In this document: one piece after another, positions 57,747 through 64,000 of the stretch
How positions within the stretch are numbered: the first letter of the stretch is position 1
Layout: each line of letters begins with the position of its first letter
Program-made: the position numbers and the translations under genes
Notes under the pieces: model-generated
What the model saw: the letters and a program-made list of their open reading frames with translations, nothing else
Databases searched by the model: none
What the model was told of the DNA's origin: nothing
Source: Martelella lutilitoris
GTDB lineage: Bacteria > Pseudomonadota > Alphaproteobacteria > Rhizobiales > Rhizobiaceae
Assembly (NCBI RefSeq): GCF_005924265.1
Contig: NZ_VCLB01000001.1
Span: 186,001-250,000, forward strand
Direction of reading: 5' to 3'
DNA length: 64,000 nt

Positions 57747-58604
57747 ATGGGGCGCATCGTTTATCTGAACGGGGAATGGCTGCCGGAGACAGAAGCCAAA
57801 GTGTCGATCTTCGACCGCGGCTATGTCTTTGCCGACGCGATCTACGAGGTCACCTGCGTGCTCGACGGCAAGCTTCTGGATTACCCCGGCCATGCCGCGC
57901 GCCTGAAACGCTCCACCGATGCGATCGGCATAAAACTGCCCGTCGATGACGACGGCCTGCTCGCGCTACACCGGCAGATCGCCGAACGCAACGACATGCG
58001 CGAAGGCCTGATCTATCTCCAGGTCTCGCGCGGCAATCCCGGCGATCGCGACTTCATGTTCGAAAAGGACATGGAGCCAACCTTCTCCATGTTCACCCAG
58101 AAGAAGAAGGTCATCGAATCGGCCTCGGCGAAGAAGGGCATTACCGTGGTCACGCTCGAGGACCTGCGCTGGGGGCGCTGCGACATCAAGACGGTCCAAC
58201 TTCTCTACCCGAGCCTTGCCAAGATGGAAGCCCATGACAAGGGCGCGGACGATGCCTGGCTGGTGAAGGACGGTTTCGTCACCGAACAGACCTCCGCCAC
58301 CGCCTATATCGTCACCGCCGACGATGTCATCGTCACCCGCCCGCTGTCGCGCGTGGTCCTTCCGGGCATCACCCGCGCCTCGGCGCTGGAGATCGCCGCC
58401 CGCAACGGCTTCAAGGTGGAAGAGCGCCCCTTTTCCGTCGATGAGGTCAAGGCCGCCAAGGAAGCCTTCTACACCTCCGCCAGCAATTTCGTCACGCCCG
58501 TCGTCGCCATTGACGGCGAGAAGATCGGCGATGGCAAGCCGGGCCAAATCAGCCTGAAACTGCGGGAGCTCTATATCGAAGACCGCCGGGCGAACGCGAT
58601 CTGA
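57747..58604 (+). CDS. D-amino acid aminotransferase-like class IV PLP enzyme
   Basis: 285 residues from ATG at 57747, 8 nt after AGGAG; an in-frame ATG at 57660 adds an unconserved tail. Fold-type IV aminotransferase. VSIFDRGYVFADAIYEV is the usual N-terminal block, the PLP lysine lies in RCDIKTVQLL, and EQTSATAYIV and LPGITRASALEIA follow. The CDIK context matches D-alanine aminotransferase better than branched-chain IlvE. Would interconvert D-amino acids and 2-oxo acids. Confidence 0.86.
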   Translation: MGRIVYLNGEWLPETEAKVSIFDRGYVFADAIYEVTCVLDGKLLDYPGHAARLKRSTDAIGIKLPVDDDGLLALHRQIAERNDMREGLIYLQVSRGNPGDRDFMFEKDMEPTFSMFTQKKKVIESASAKKGITVVTLEDLRWGRCDIKTVQLLYPSLAKMEAHDKGADDAWLVKDGFVTEQTSATAYIVTADDVIVTRPLSRVVLPGITRASALEIAARNGFKVEERPFSVDEVKAAKEAFYTSASNFVTPVVAIDGEKIGDGKPGQISLKLRELYIEDRRANAI

Positions 58605-58614
58605 TTATCGACGA

Positions 58615-59367
58615 TCACGCCAACGGCGCCAGCGGCGCAGGCATCTCCGAGGTCTTTTCCGCCGCCTTGCAGATGTCGGCGATGACGCAGGCGGGGCAAT
58701 CGGGTTTGCGGGCCTTGCAGACATAGCGGCCGTGCAGGATCAGCCAGTGGTGGGCGTGGAAGAGGTAGTCGGGCGGAATGATCTTTTCGAGCTTCGCCTC
58801 CACCTCATCCGGCGTCTTGCCCGGCGCAAGGCCGATGCGATTGGCGATGCGGAAGATGTGGGTGTCGACCGCGATCGTCGCCTCGCCGAAGGCCATCGAC
58901 ATCACCACATTCGCGGTCTTGCGACCGACGCCGGGAAGGCTGACGAGTTCTTCGCGGGTCTTCGGCACGGCGCTGCCGAAATCGGCGATCAACCGCTCGC
59001 TGAGCGCAATCACGTTCTTCGCCTTGTTGCGATAAAGCCCGATGGTGCGGATATAGGAGGCAAGCTTCTCCTCGCCGAGTGCCGCCATCTTTTCCGGCGT
59101 GTCGGCCACGGCAAACAGCGCTTTCGTCGCCTTGTTGACGCCGACATCCGTCGCCTGGGCCGACAGCACCACGGCCACCAGAAGGGTGAAGGGATTGGTA
59201 TGCTCAAGCTCGCCCTTCGGTTCCGGCCGCTGCACCGAAAACCGGCGGAAGATCTCGCGGATTTCGTCCTTGGAATAGGCCGTGCGGGCAGGCGGGCGCT
59301 TGCCGGCGGACGCCGGATTTGACTTTTTCGCCCTTTGGGTGCTCACTTGTGGCTTGGCTTTTGTCAT
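58615..59367 (-). CDS. nth: endonuclease III
   Basis: 250 residues from ATG at 59367; the frame is open upstream but that part is antisense to the DUF2244 gene. DNA glycosylase/AP lyase for oxidised pyrimidines. Helix-hairpin-helix LPGVGRKTANVV with the catalytic Lys, catalytic Asp in VDTHIFRIANR, and an iron-sulfur loop CKARKPDCPACVIADIC (C-x6-C-x2-C-x5-C). The N-terminal ~30 residues are a basic extension (KAKPQVSTQRAKKSNPAS). The start codon is only 21 bp from the divergent DUF2244 start, and the ribosome binding site is weak. Confidence 0.93.
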   Translation of the reverse strand: MTKAKPQVSTQRAKKSNPASAGKRPPARTAYSKDEIREIFRRFSVQRPEPKGELEHTNPFTLLVAVVLSAQATDVGVNKATKALFAVADTPEKMAALGEEKLASYIRTIGLYRNKAKNVIALSERLIADFGSAVPKTREELVSLPGVGRKTANVVMSMAFGEATIAVDTHIFRIANRIGLAPGKTPDEVEAKLEKIIPPDYLFHAHHWLILHGRYVCKARKPDCPACVIADICKAAEKTSEMPAPLAPLA

Positions 59368-59388
59368 TTTCTTTTGATCGCTGACGCT

Positions 59389-59880
59389 ATGACCGATGTG
59401 AATGCGTTTGAGGACCGGCCGGTGTTTTCGGCTGAACTTTTCCCCCATCGCTCTTTGGGGCGCAAGGGTTTTCGCGTGCTGATCGCCATTGCCGCGCTCG
59501 GCTTTTTCCCGAATGCGCTGTGGTTCGCCGCCCATGGGGCCTGGCCGATCGCGCTTTACTGCGGCCTTGCCTTTGTCGCGCTCTACATCGCATTCCGGCT
59601 GTCCTACCGGTCGGCAAGGGTGCGCGAACATGTGTCCGTCTCCAGGCTTTCCGTTTCCGTGCGCAAGATCACGCCCTCGGGACGGATGAGCGAGACCCAT
59701 TTCAATCCGTTCTGGACGCGGTTTGCCGTCGACCGTCACGACGAATTCGGCATTACCGGCATGCGGCTCTTGAGCCGCGATGAACGGCTCGAGATCGGCG
59801 CCTTTCTCAATCCGGACGACCGGGAGAGCTTCGCCGCCGCCTTCAAACAGGCTCTGGCAACCGTGAAACAGCGCATTTGA
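59389..59880 (+). CDS. DUF2244 membrane protein
   Basis: 163 residues. Two transmembrane helices (about 30-47 and 50-70, LIAIAALGFFPNALWF and ALYCGLAFVALYIAF), then a cytoplasmic part ending VDRHDEFGITGMRLLSRDERLEIGAF-like (split here), typical of the DUF2244 family of alphaproteobacteria. Function unknown. Shares a 21-bp intergenic region with nth, so each promoter must lie inside the other gene or the mRNAs are nearly leaderless. Confidence 0.82.
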   Translation: MTDVNAFEDRPVFSAELFPHRSLGRKGFRVLIAIAALGFFPNALWFAAHGAWPIALYCGLAFVALYIAFRLSYRSARVREHVSVSRLSVSVRKITPSGRMSETHFNPFWTRFAVDRHDEFGITGMRLLSRDERLEIGAFLNPDDRESFAAAFKQALATVKQRI

Positions 59881-59949
59881 GCGCAATGCGCAAGTTTCGG
59901 GTGGCGGCGTGACGCCGAAGCGTGTTTCCTTCATCTTCCGAAGGAGGCC

Positions 59950-60840
59950 ATGACGATGAACGCCATTCTTGAAACCATGACCGAAGAGCCCATCGAGATA
60001 ACGCCCTCAGGCGCGGACTATGACGTCGTGCGCAAGGTCATCGCGATGATCAGCGAAGAGTACCGCGAACAGCCGGGGCTCGAGACAATCGCGCGGCGGC
60101 TCGACATGTCGCCGACCAGTCTGCAGAAGACCTTTACCCGCTGGGCGGGGCTTTCGCCCAAGGCCTTTCTCCAGGCAATCACGCTCGACCACGCCAAGCG
60201 CCTGCTCGGCGAGGAAAAGCTGCCGCTGCTGGACACCTCCTACGAGCTCGGGCTTTCCGGACCGGGCCGGCTGCACGACCTGTTCGTGACGCATGAATCG
60301 ATGTCGCCCGGCGAATGGAAGGCAGGCGGCGGCGGGCTCGTCATCCGCTATGGCTTTCACTCCTCCCCCTTCGGCAAGGCGCTGGTGATGGCGACGGAGC
60401 GCGGGCTGGCCGGCGTCGCCTTTGCCGATCCGGGCGAGGAGAAAGCTGCGCTTGCGGACATGACCGCGCGCTGGCCCGAGGCGCGCTATGTCGAGGACGA
60501 GCCGATGACGGAAGCCTATGCCCGCCGCATTTTCGATCCGGCCGAATGGGCGGCGGACCGGCCGCTCAAGGTCGTGCTCATCGGCACGGACTTTCAGGTC
60601 CAGGTCTGGGAAAGTCTTCTGAAGATCCCCTTCGGCAAGGCCAAGACCTATTCCGAGATCGCCTGCGAGATCGGTCGTCCGAAGGCTTCCCGCGCCGTGG
60701 GGGCCGCGATCGGCCGCAATCCGGTCTCCTTCGTCGTGCCCTGCCACCGCGCGCTCGGCAAGTCCGGCGCGCTCACCGGTTATCACTGGGGCCTGACGCG
60801 CAAGCGCGCCATGCTGGGCTGGGAGGCGGGCAAGGCGTGA
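59950..60840 (+). CDS. Ada-like methylated-DNA-protein cysteine methyltransferase with AraC domain
   Basis: 296 residues from ATG at 59950 behind GGAGG. N-terminal AraC-type helix-turn-helix domain (about 20-115, LDMSPTSLQKTFTRWAG) and C-terminal O6-alkylguanine transferase with active site VVPCHRALG. The zinc-binding N-terminal Ada domain that senses methylphosphotriesters is absent, so it can repair O6-methylguanine but lacks the known activation switch. Preceded by nothing that looks like an Ada box. Confidence 0.88.
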   Translation: MTMNAILETMTEEPIEITPSGADYDVVRKVIAMISEEYREQPGLETIARRLDMSPTSLQKTFTRWAGLSPKAFLQAITLDHAKRLLGEEKLPLLDTSYELGLSGPGRLHDLFVTHESMSPGEWKAGGGGLVIRYGFHSSPFGKALVMATERGLAGVAFADPGEEKAALADMTARWPEARYVEDEPMTEAYARRIFDPAEWAADRPLKVVLIGTDFQVQVWESLLKIPFGKAKTYSEIACEIGRPKASRAVGAAIGRNPVSFVVPCHRALGKSGALTGYHWGLTRKRAMLGWEAGKA

Positions 60841-60907
60841 CGAGGCAGGAGCGCCATGATAGGATTTCCCTGCCCGCCAGCCCGGCTAGGTGCCGTTGAG
60901 AGCCTAA

Positions 60908-61315
60908 ATGCCGAAAAAGATAGTGCTGATCCTTGGCGTCTTCTACATTGCGGCAATCGGATTGAGCATTGTCGCCGGCCTCGGGTTGTCGCACGTCTCG
61001 GCGCCGGAACAACGATCGGGTTGTTATTGGCAAGATGCGCTTTTTCTCTACGTCGAGTGCGGCCCGGACGCGGCATTGCGATTGCCGAAAGCCATATTCT
61101 ACAATTTTCCGCTGCTTCCCTCCATTCCGCTGGTTCTGGCTATGGCTTCGCTCTCCCGTCTCGGGAGTGCCCCGTTTATCGGCCTTCTTGGCGCTTTGGC
61201 CGCAGCGGCGGTGGCGGTCTTGGTCTATGTTCCGATCATCTATGCGCTATGGGTTGCCGGGCGCCGGCTCGCCGGCGCTGCCGGGAGGGCGGTCAAGAGC
61301 TTTACCCGGCGCTGA
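60908..61315 (+). CDS. small membrane protein of unknown function
   Basis: 135 residues with three likely transmembrane helices (VLILGVFYIAAIGLSIVAGL, FPLLPSIPLVLAMASL, and FIGLLGALAAAAVAVLVYVP) and two cysteines in the first outer loop (SGCYWQDALFLYVECG). Basic C-terminus (GRAVKSFTRR). No family recognised. The ribosome binding site is poor, so the start (60908) is tentative. Confidence 0.5.
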   Translation: MPKKIVLILGVFYIAAIGLSIVAGLGLSHVSAPEQRSGCYWQDALFLYVECGPDAALRLPKAIFYNFPLLPSIPLVLAMASLSRLGSAPFIGLLGALAAAAVAVLVYVPIIYALWVAGRRLAGAAGRAVKSFTRR

Positions 61316-61633
61316 ACGGGTCTTGACGATCCTTCCCGGCGACCCTGCATTTTTCTCGGACTGTTTGCGACCGGTCAAATCCTTGTCTAAATCGATTGAT
61401 ATCTTACCTTGACTTGCGAAGCAGCGCCTTGCGATAGTCGCGGGCGAATTACAGCGGATGTCGGCGCTTGCGTCCGGCGCCGATGTTTGCCAACAGTCAT
61501 TGAAAGATCACCGCGGCGCGTTAGCCTTTGCAGCAGACGACGCCGAAAAGGCGCGAATGCTGTCCGGCTTAAGAAATCGAGAGCGGTTCGCAGGCCTTTC
61601 CGCCGCGAACCCGGAAAACGAAGGATGAGGATC
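61316..61633. other. leader/promoter region of transaldolase
   Basis: An open frame continues into transaldolase but has no protein-like features. Contains CTTGTCTAAATCGATTGAT at 61382-61400, related to boxes upstream of the small secreted proteins at the window end. Confidence 0.5.
61382..61400 (+). promoter_or_regulatory. ATCGATTGAT box upstream of transaldolase
   Basis: CTTGT followed by ATCGATTGAT, 234 bp before the transaldolase start. It shares the core with the boxes at 62825 and 63219. Confidence 0.35.
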
Positions 61634-62590
61634 ATGGCTTCCAAACTTGACCAATTGCGCGAGATGACAACGGTCGTCGCCGATACCGGCGACATCAAGG
61701 CCGTCGCCAAGATCAAGCCGGTCGACTGCACGACCAACCCCAGCATCGTGCTCAAGGCACTGTCGACGGACATGTTCGACGAGCAGTTCGCCGCCGCCAT
61801 CAAATGGGGCAAGTCCCAGTCGGGCGACCGCGATGCTGTTGTCGATGCCGTTGCCAGCCGCCTGGCGATCGATGTCGGCGCGGCGCTCGTCGATCTGGTG
61901 CCGGGCCGTGTGTCCACCGAAGTGGATGCCGACCTGTCGTTCAACACCGAAGGCTCGATCAAGAAGGCGCATGAAATCATCGCGGCTTACGAGGAACGCG
62001 GCATCGGTCGCGAGCGCATCCTGATCAAGCTCGCTTCGACCTGGGAAGGCATCCGCGCCTGCGAAGTGCTGCAGAAGGAAGGCATCGACTGCAACCTGAC
62101 GCTCCTGTTCTCCAAGTGCCAGGCGATCGCCTGCGCCGATGCCGGCGCCTTCCTGATTTCGCCCTTTGTCGGCCGTATCCTTGACTGGTACAAGAAGGCC
62201 ACCGGCGAGGACTACACCGCCGAGACCGATCCGGGCGTCCTGTCGGTGCGGTCGATCTACAATTACTACAAGTCCAACGGCATCAAGACCGTGGTCATGG
62301 GCGCCTCCTTCCGCAACACCGGGGAAATCGAAGGCCTTGCCGGATGCGACCGGCTGACGATCTCGCCGAACCTGCTCGAAGAGCTCGAGGCCGACCAGGG
62401 CAAGCTGGAGCGCAAGCTCTCGCCGGACGCCTTCGTGCCGGAGCCCAAGGTCGAGATGGACGAGCAGACCTTCCGCTGGATGATGAACGAGGACGCGATG
62501 GCCACCGAAAAGCTCGCCGAAGGCATCCGCAACTTCGCCGCCGACCTCGGAAAACTGCGCACGCGCGTGGCGAAAGAACTCGACGCCTGA
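61634..62590 (+). CDS. tal: transaldolase
   Basis: 318 residues from ATG at 61634, 8 nt after AAGGA. Class I pentose phosphate transaldolase of the TalB length class. Moves a dihydroxyacetone unit between sugar phosphates. [12 protein letters not shown] near 30, the Schiff-base Lys in [12 protein letters not shown] (about 130), [14 protein letters not shown] and [12 protein letters not shown] are all present. Followed by a strong terminator. Confidence 0.95.
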   Translation: MASKLDQLREMTTVVADTGDIKAVAKIKPVDCTTNPSIVLKALSTDMFDEQFAAAIKWGKSQSGDRDAVVDAVASRLAIDVGAALVDLVPGRVSTEVDADLSFNTEGSIKKAHEIIAAYEERGIGRERILIKLASTWEGIRACEVLQKEGIDCNLTLLFSKCQAIACADAGAFLISPFVGRILDWYKKATGEDYTAETDPGVLSVRSIYNYYKSNGIKTVVMGASFRNTGEIEGLAGCDRLTISPNLLEELEADQGKLERKLSPDAFVPEPKVEMDEQTFRWMMNEDAMATEKLAEGIRNFAADLGKLRTRVAKELDA

Positions 62591-62621
62591 TCACGAAAAC
62601 GTCAGACCGCTTAAAATTTGG

Positions 62622-62652
62622 ACCCGGCCCTTGCGGCCGGGTTTTCTGTTTT
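62622..62652 (+). terminator. rho-independent terminator of tal
   Basis: Perfect stem ACCCGGCC/GGCCGGGT with loop CTTGC, followed by TTTTCTGTTTT. Confidence 0.88.
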
Positions 62653-62824
62653 GGCCGTTTTCTCGCTTCTTGGTCACGGTCTGGCGCGCACCAAATATCT
62701 AATTGAATTTATTTTCATAATTATCATTTTCCTGGCTCTTCGGCTGCTCGCCCCGTCTCTGGCGACCGCATTTCAAGCCCCTTAGCGTCAATGTTTCTGC
62801 AACGCTGCGGTTCGTTTTTGTGGA

Positions 62825-62850
62825 CTTGTTGATCGATTGATTAAATCCTA
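62825..62850 (+). promoter_or_regulatory. conserved upstream box, copy A
   Basis: CTTGTTGATCGATTGATT followed by AAATCCTA. It aligns with copy B at 63219 with three mismatches and one inserted base. Ends 47 bp before the first small secreted protein start. Confidence 0.55.
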
Positions 62851-62897
62851 ATTCCCGGTCATCGAACGCAACAATGATGACACAGGAGTTCATCACC

Positions 62898-63128
62898 ATG
62901 ACCAAGTTTATCGCATCCGCAGCCCTTGTTTCCATTCTGGCTTCGGCTCCGGCCGCCTTCGCGCTGCAGCCGTCTGCCATTCCGGACACCGGCACCTTCA
63001 CCAAGGCCCCTGTCGGCAGCACGGTCACCATCGAAACGACCGGCAAGTTCGGCAACCGCTACCAGAACTATTTCCGCGTCGGCGAAGACGGCGAGCTCGA
63101 TTTCGTCTTCCAGGATTCGGCCAACTGA
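62898..63128 (+). CDS. small secreted protein, paralogue 1 of 3
   Basis: 76 residues from ATG at 62898, 9 nt after AGGAG. Signal peptide (KFIASAALVSILASAPAAFA) leaves a mature chain of about 53 residues. Core: LQPSAIPDTG, then APVGSTVTIETTGKFGN, then RYQNYFRVGEDGELDFV. No cysteines; a small beta-sheet domain is likely. No family recognised. First of three tandem paralogues on this strand, each with its own ribosome binding site and separated by 150 bp or more. Confidence 0.82.
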   Translation: MTKFIASAALVSILASAPAAFALQPSAIPDTGTFTKAPVGSTVTIETTGKFGNRYQNYFRVGEDGELDFVFQDSAN

Positions 63129-63218
63129 TTTTGCGAGAGACAGGAGGCCGGCGGCGCTAGACTTCAGCGGCAACGCGCCGGAGAGCCAAAAAAAACCACC
63201 TCTCCCAGCTTCCGCCCT

Positions 63219-63243
63219 CTTGTTAATCAATTGATTAAACCTA
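63219..63243 (+). promoter_or_regulatory. conserved upstream box, copy B, with 16-bp palindrome
   Basis: CTTGTTAATCAATTGATTAA and five more bases; TTAATCAATTGATTAA (63223-63238) is a perfect palindrome. Ends 38 bp before the second small secreted protein start. Likely a regulator binding site or promoter-linked operator. Confidence 0.6.
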
Positions 63244-63281
63244 CATCTGGCCCACCAGTAAAATTCAGTCAGGAGACTGTC

Positions 63282-63512
63282 ATGAACAAGATTTTTGCAT
63301 CCGTCGCCCTCGTTTCCGCACTCGCCGCAGCGCCTGCCGCCTTCGCGATCCAGCCCTCGGCCATCCCGGATACCGGCAAGGTCACCAAGGCCCCTGTCGG
63401 CAGCACGGTCACCATCGAGACGACCGGCAAGTTCGGCAATCGCTACGATAACTACTTCCGCGTCGGCGAAGACGGCGAACTCGAATTCGTCGATCAGTAC
63501 CGCACGAACTAA
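63282..63512 (+). CDS. small secreted protein, paralogue 2 of 3
   Basis: 76 residues from ATG at 63282 behind AGGAG. Signal peptide (KIFASVALVSALAAAPAAFA), then the same mature core as paralogue 1, nearly identical through APVGSTVTIETTGKFGN and YFRVGEDGELEFV. Differences cluster at the C-terminus (DQYRTN against FQDSAN). Function unknown. Confidence 0.82.
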   Translation: MNKIFASVALVSALAAAPAAFAIQPSAIPDTGKVTKAPVGSTVTIETTGKFGNRYDNYFRVGEDGELEFVDQYRTN

Positions 63513-63661
63513 CCAGATATCCCGGGAGTAAAGAGCGAGGGACAATCGTCCTTCGTCTCCCGGCGCCCGAAATCCAAACAGCCTCGAGACCGGGAAGGCC
63601 TCCGACTGCTTTGGACCGGGCAGATCAAACAACCCACACAAGAACCATCAAGGAGACTATC

Positions 63662-63898
63662 ATGAAGAAGATCTTCGCATCCGCCGCCCTCGTTTCCGTT
63701 CTCGCCGCCGCTCCGGCCGCCTTTGCGCTGCAGCCGTCCGCCGTTCCGGACACCGGCACGTTCGAAAAAGCGCCCGTCGGCAGCACGGTCACCATCGAAT
63801 CGACCGGCAAGTTCGGCGACCGCTACCAGAACTATTTCCGCGTCGGCGAAGACGGCAAGCTCGACCTCGTCGATCAGGTTCGCGAAAGCAGCAACTGA
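63662..63898 (+). CDS. small secreted protein, paralogue 3 of 3
   Basis: 78 residues from ATG at 63662 behind AAGGAG. Signal peptide (KIFASAALVSVLAAAPAAFA); mature core LQPSAVPDTGTFEKAPVGST with YFRVGEDGKLDLV and a longer tail (DQVRESSN). Unlike copies 1 and 2 it has no CTTGTT...ATTGATTAAA box upstream, so it may depend on read-through or a different promoter. Followed by a terminator. Confidence 0.82.
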   Translation: MKKIFASAALVSVLAAAPAAFALQPSAVPDTGTFEKAPVGSTVTIESTGKFGDRYQNYFRVGEDGKLDLVDQVRESSN

Positions 63899-63937
63899 CC
63901 GCTTCCCTCGTTTTCTCTTTCCTGGGCGAAGCAGAAA

Positions 63938-63966
63938 GGGCGACCGCAATCAGCGGCCGCCCTTTT
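63938..63966 (+). terminator. rho-independent terminator after paralogue 3
   Basis: GGGCGACCGC/GCGGCCGCCC with one mismatch and loop AATCA, followed by TTTTCTT; AAA before the stem makes it potentially bidirectional. Confidence 0.78.
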
Positions 63967-64000
63967 CTTGTGCCTGAAAAGCTGAAGTCAGTTGGCCGCG

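Noticed and set aside
63988-64000. Minus-strand AAN-stop reading at the window edge, like the tails of the mini-proteins
   Set aside because: Only three codons are visible; it may be the end of a next gene but cannot be supported.

Overview
The window looks like chromosomal DNA of a rhizobial alphaproteobacterium (order Hyphomicrobiales, probably Rhizobiaceae or a close relative such as Martelella). The DNA is GC-rich. The gene set is typical of that group: yejABEF-type peptide importer, MepA endopeptidase, PrsD/PrsE-like type I secretion, phnM/phnN with a DUF1045 protein, malate synthase G, ROK-controlled sugar import, and short palindromic intergenic elements. Genus assignment is inference.

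Layout. 1-9 kb (minus strand): the 5' part of pncB, two related single-helix membrane proteins, a GhrA-like reductase and yejF-E-B-A. 9-17 kb (mostly plus): mepA, glk, dapB, gpmA, an unknown membrane protein, a DUF1045-phnM-phnN phosphonate operon and a convergent EmrE-like pump. 17-24 kb: polA (minus), a strong candidate small RNA with two C-rich hairpin loops, an M20 dipeptidase and a class A penicillin-binding protein. 24-33 kb: a type I secretion ABC transporter and membrane-fusion protein, a convergent RTX calcium-binding protein, and a DUF4422-GT8 glycosyltransferase. 33-41 kb: a DJ-1/PfpI protein, a ROK regulator, and a divergent sugar-import operon made of a fused ATPase-permease, a second permease, a binding protein and a small P-loop kinase.

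41.5-47 kb is an AT-richer candidate island beside tRNA-Phe(GAA). It holds GtrA, GtrB, a PIG-V-like mannosyltransferase, a small membrane-anchored protein and a GT39-like transferase. Broken remnants of an IS3-type OrfA and a tyrosine recombinase lie between gtrA and the 3' end of the tRNA gene, as expected for a tRNA attachment site whose integrase has decayed.

47-64 kb: a winged-helix regulator divergent from a GH13_18 phosphorylase (YcjM/glucosylglycerate phosphorylase-like), a persulfide-dioxygenase-like hydrolase with a separate DUF442 protein, a MoeB/ThiF enzyme, a methyltransferase, a LysR regulator, malate synthase G, a DUF1176-like exported protein, a CysZ-like membrane protein, a D-amino-acid-type aminotransferase, endonuclease III head-to-head with a DUF2244 protein, an Ada-like repair methyltransferase and transaldolase. 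The window ends with three tandem paralogous secreted mini-proteins.

The least explained parts are the secreted mini-protein array with a repeated upstream box that also occurs before transaldolase, the candidate sRNA at 20.2-20.4 kb, the decayed tRNA-Phe island, and two copies of a ~120-bp palindromic element. No CRISPR array, rRNA operon or intact transposon is visible.
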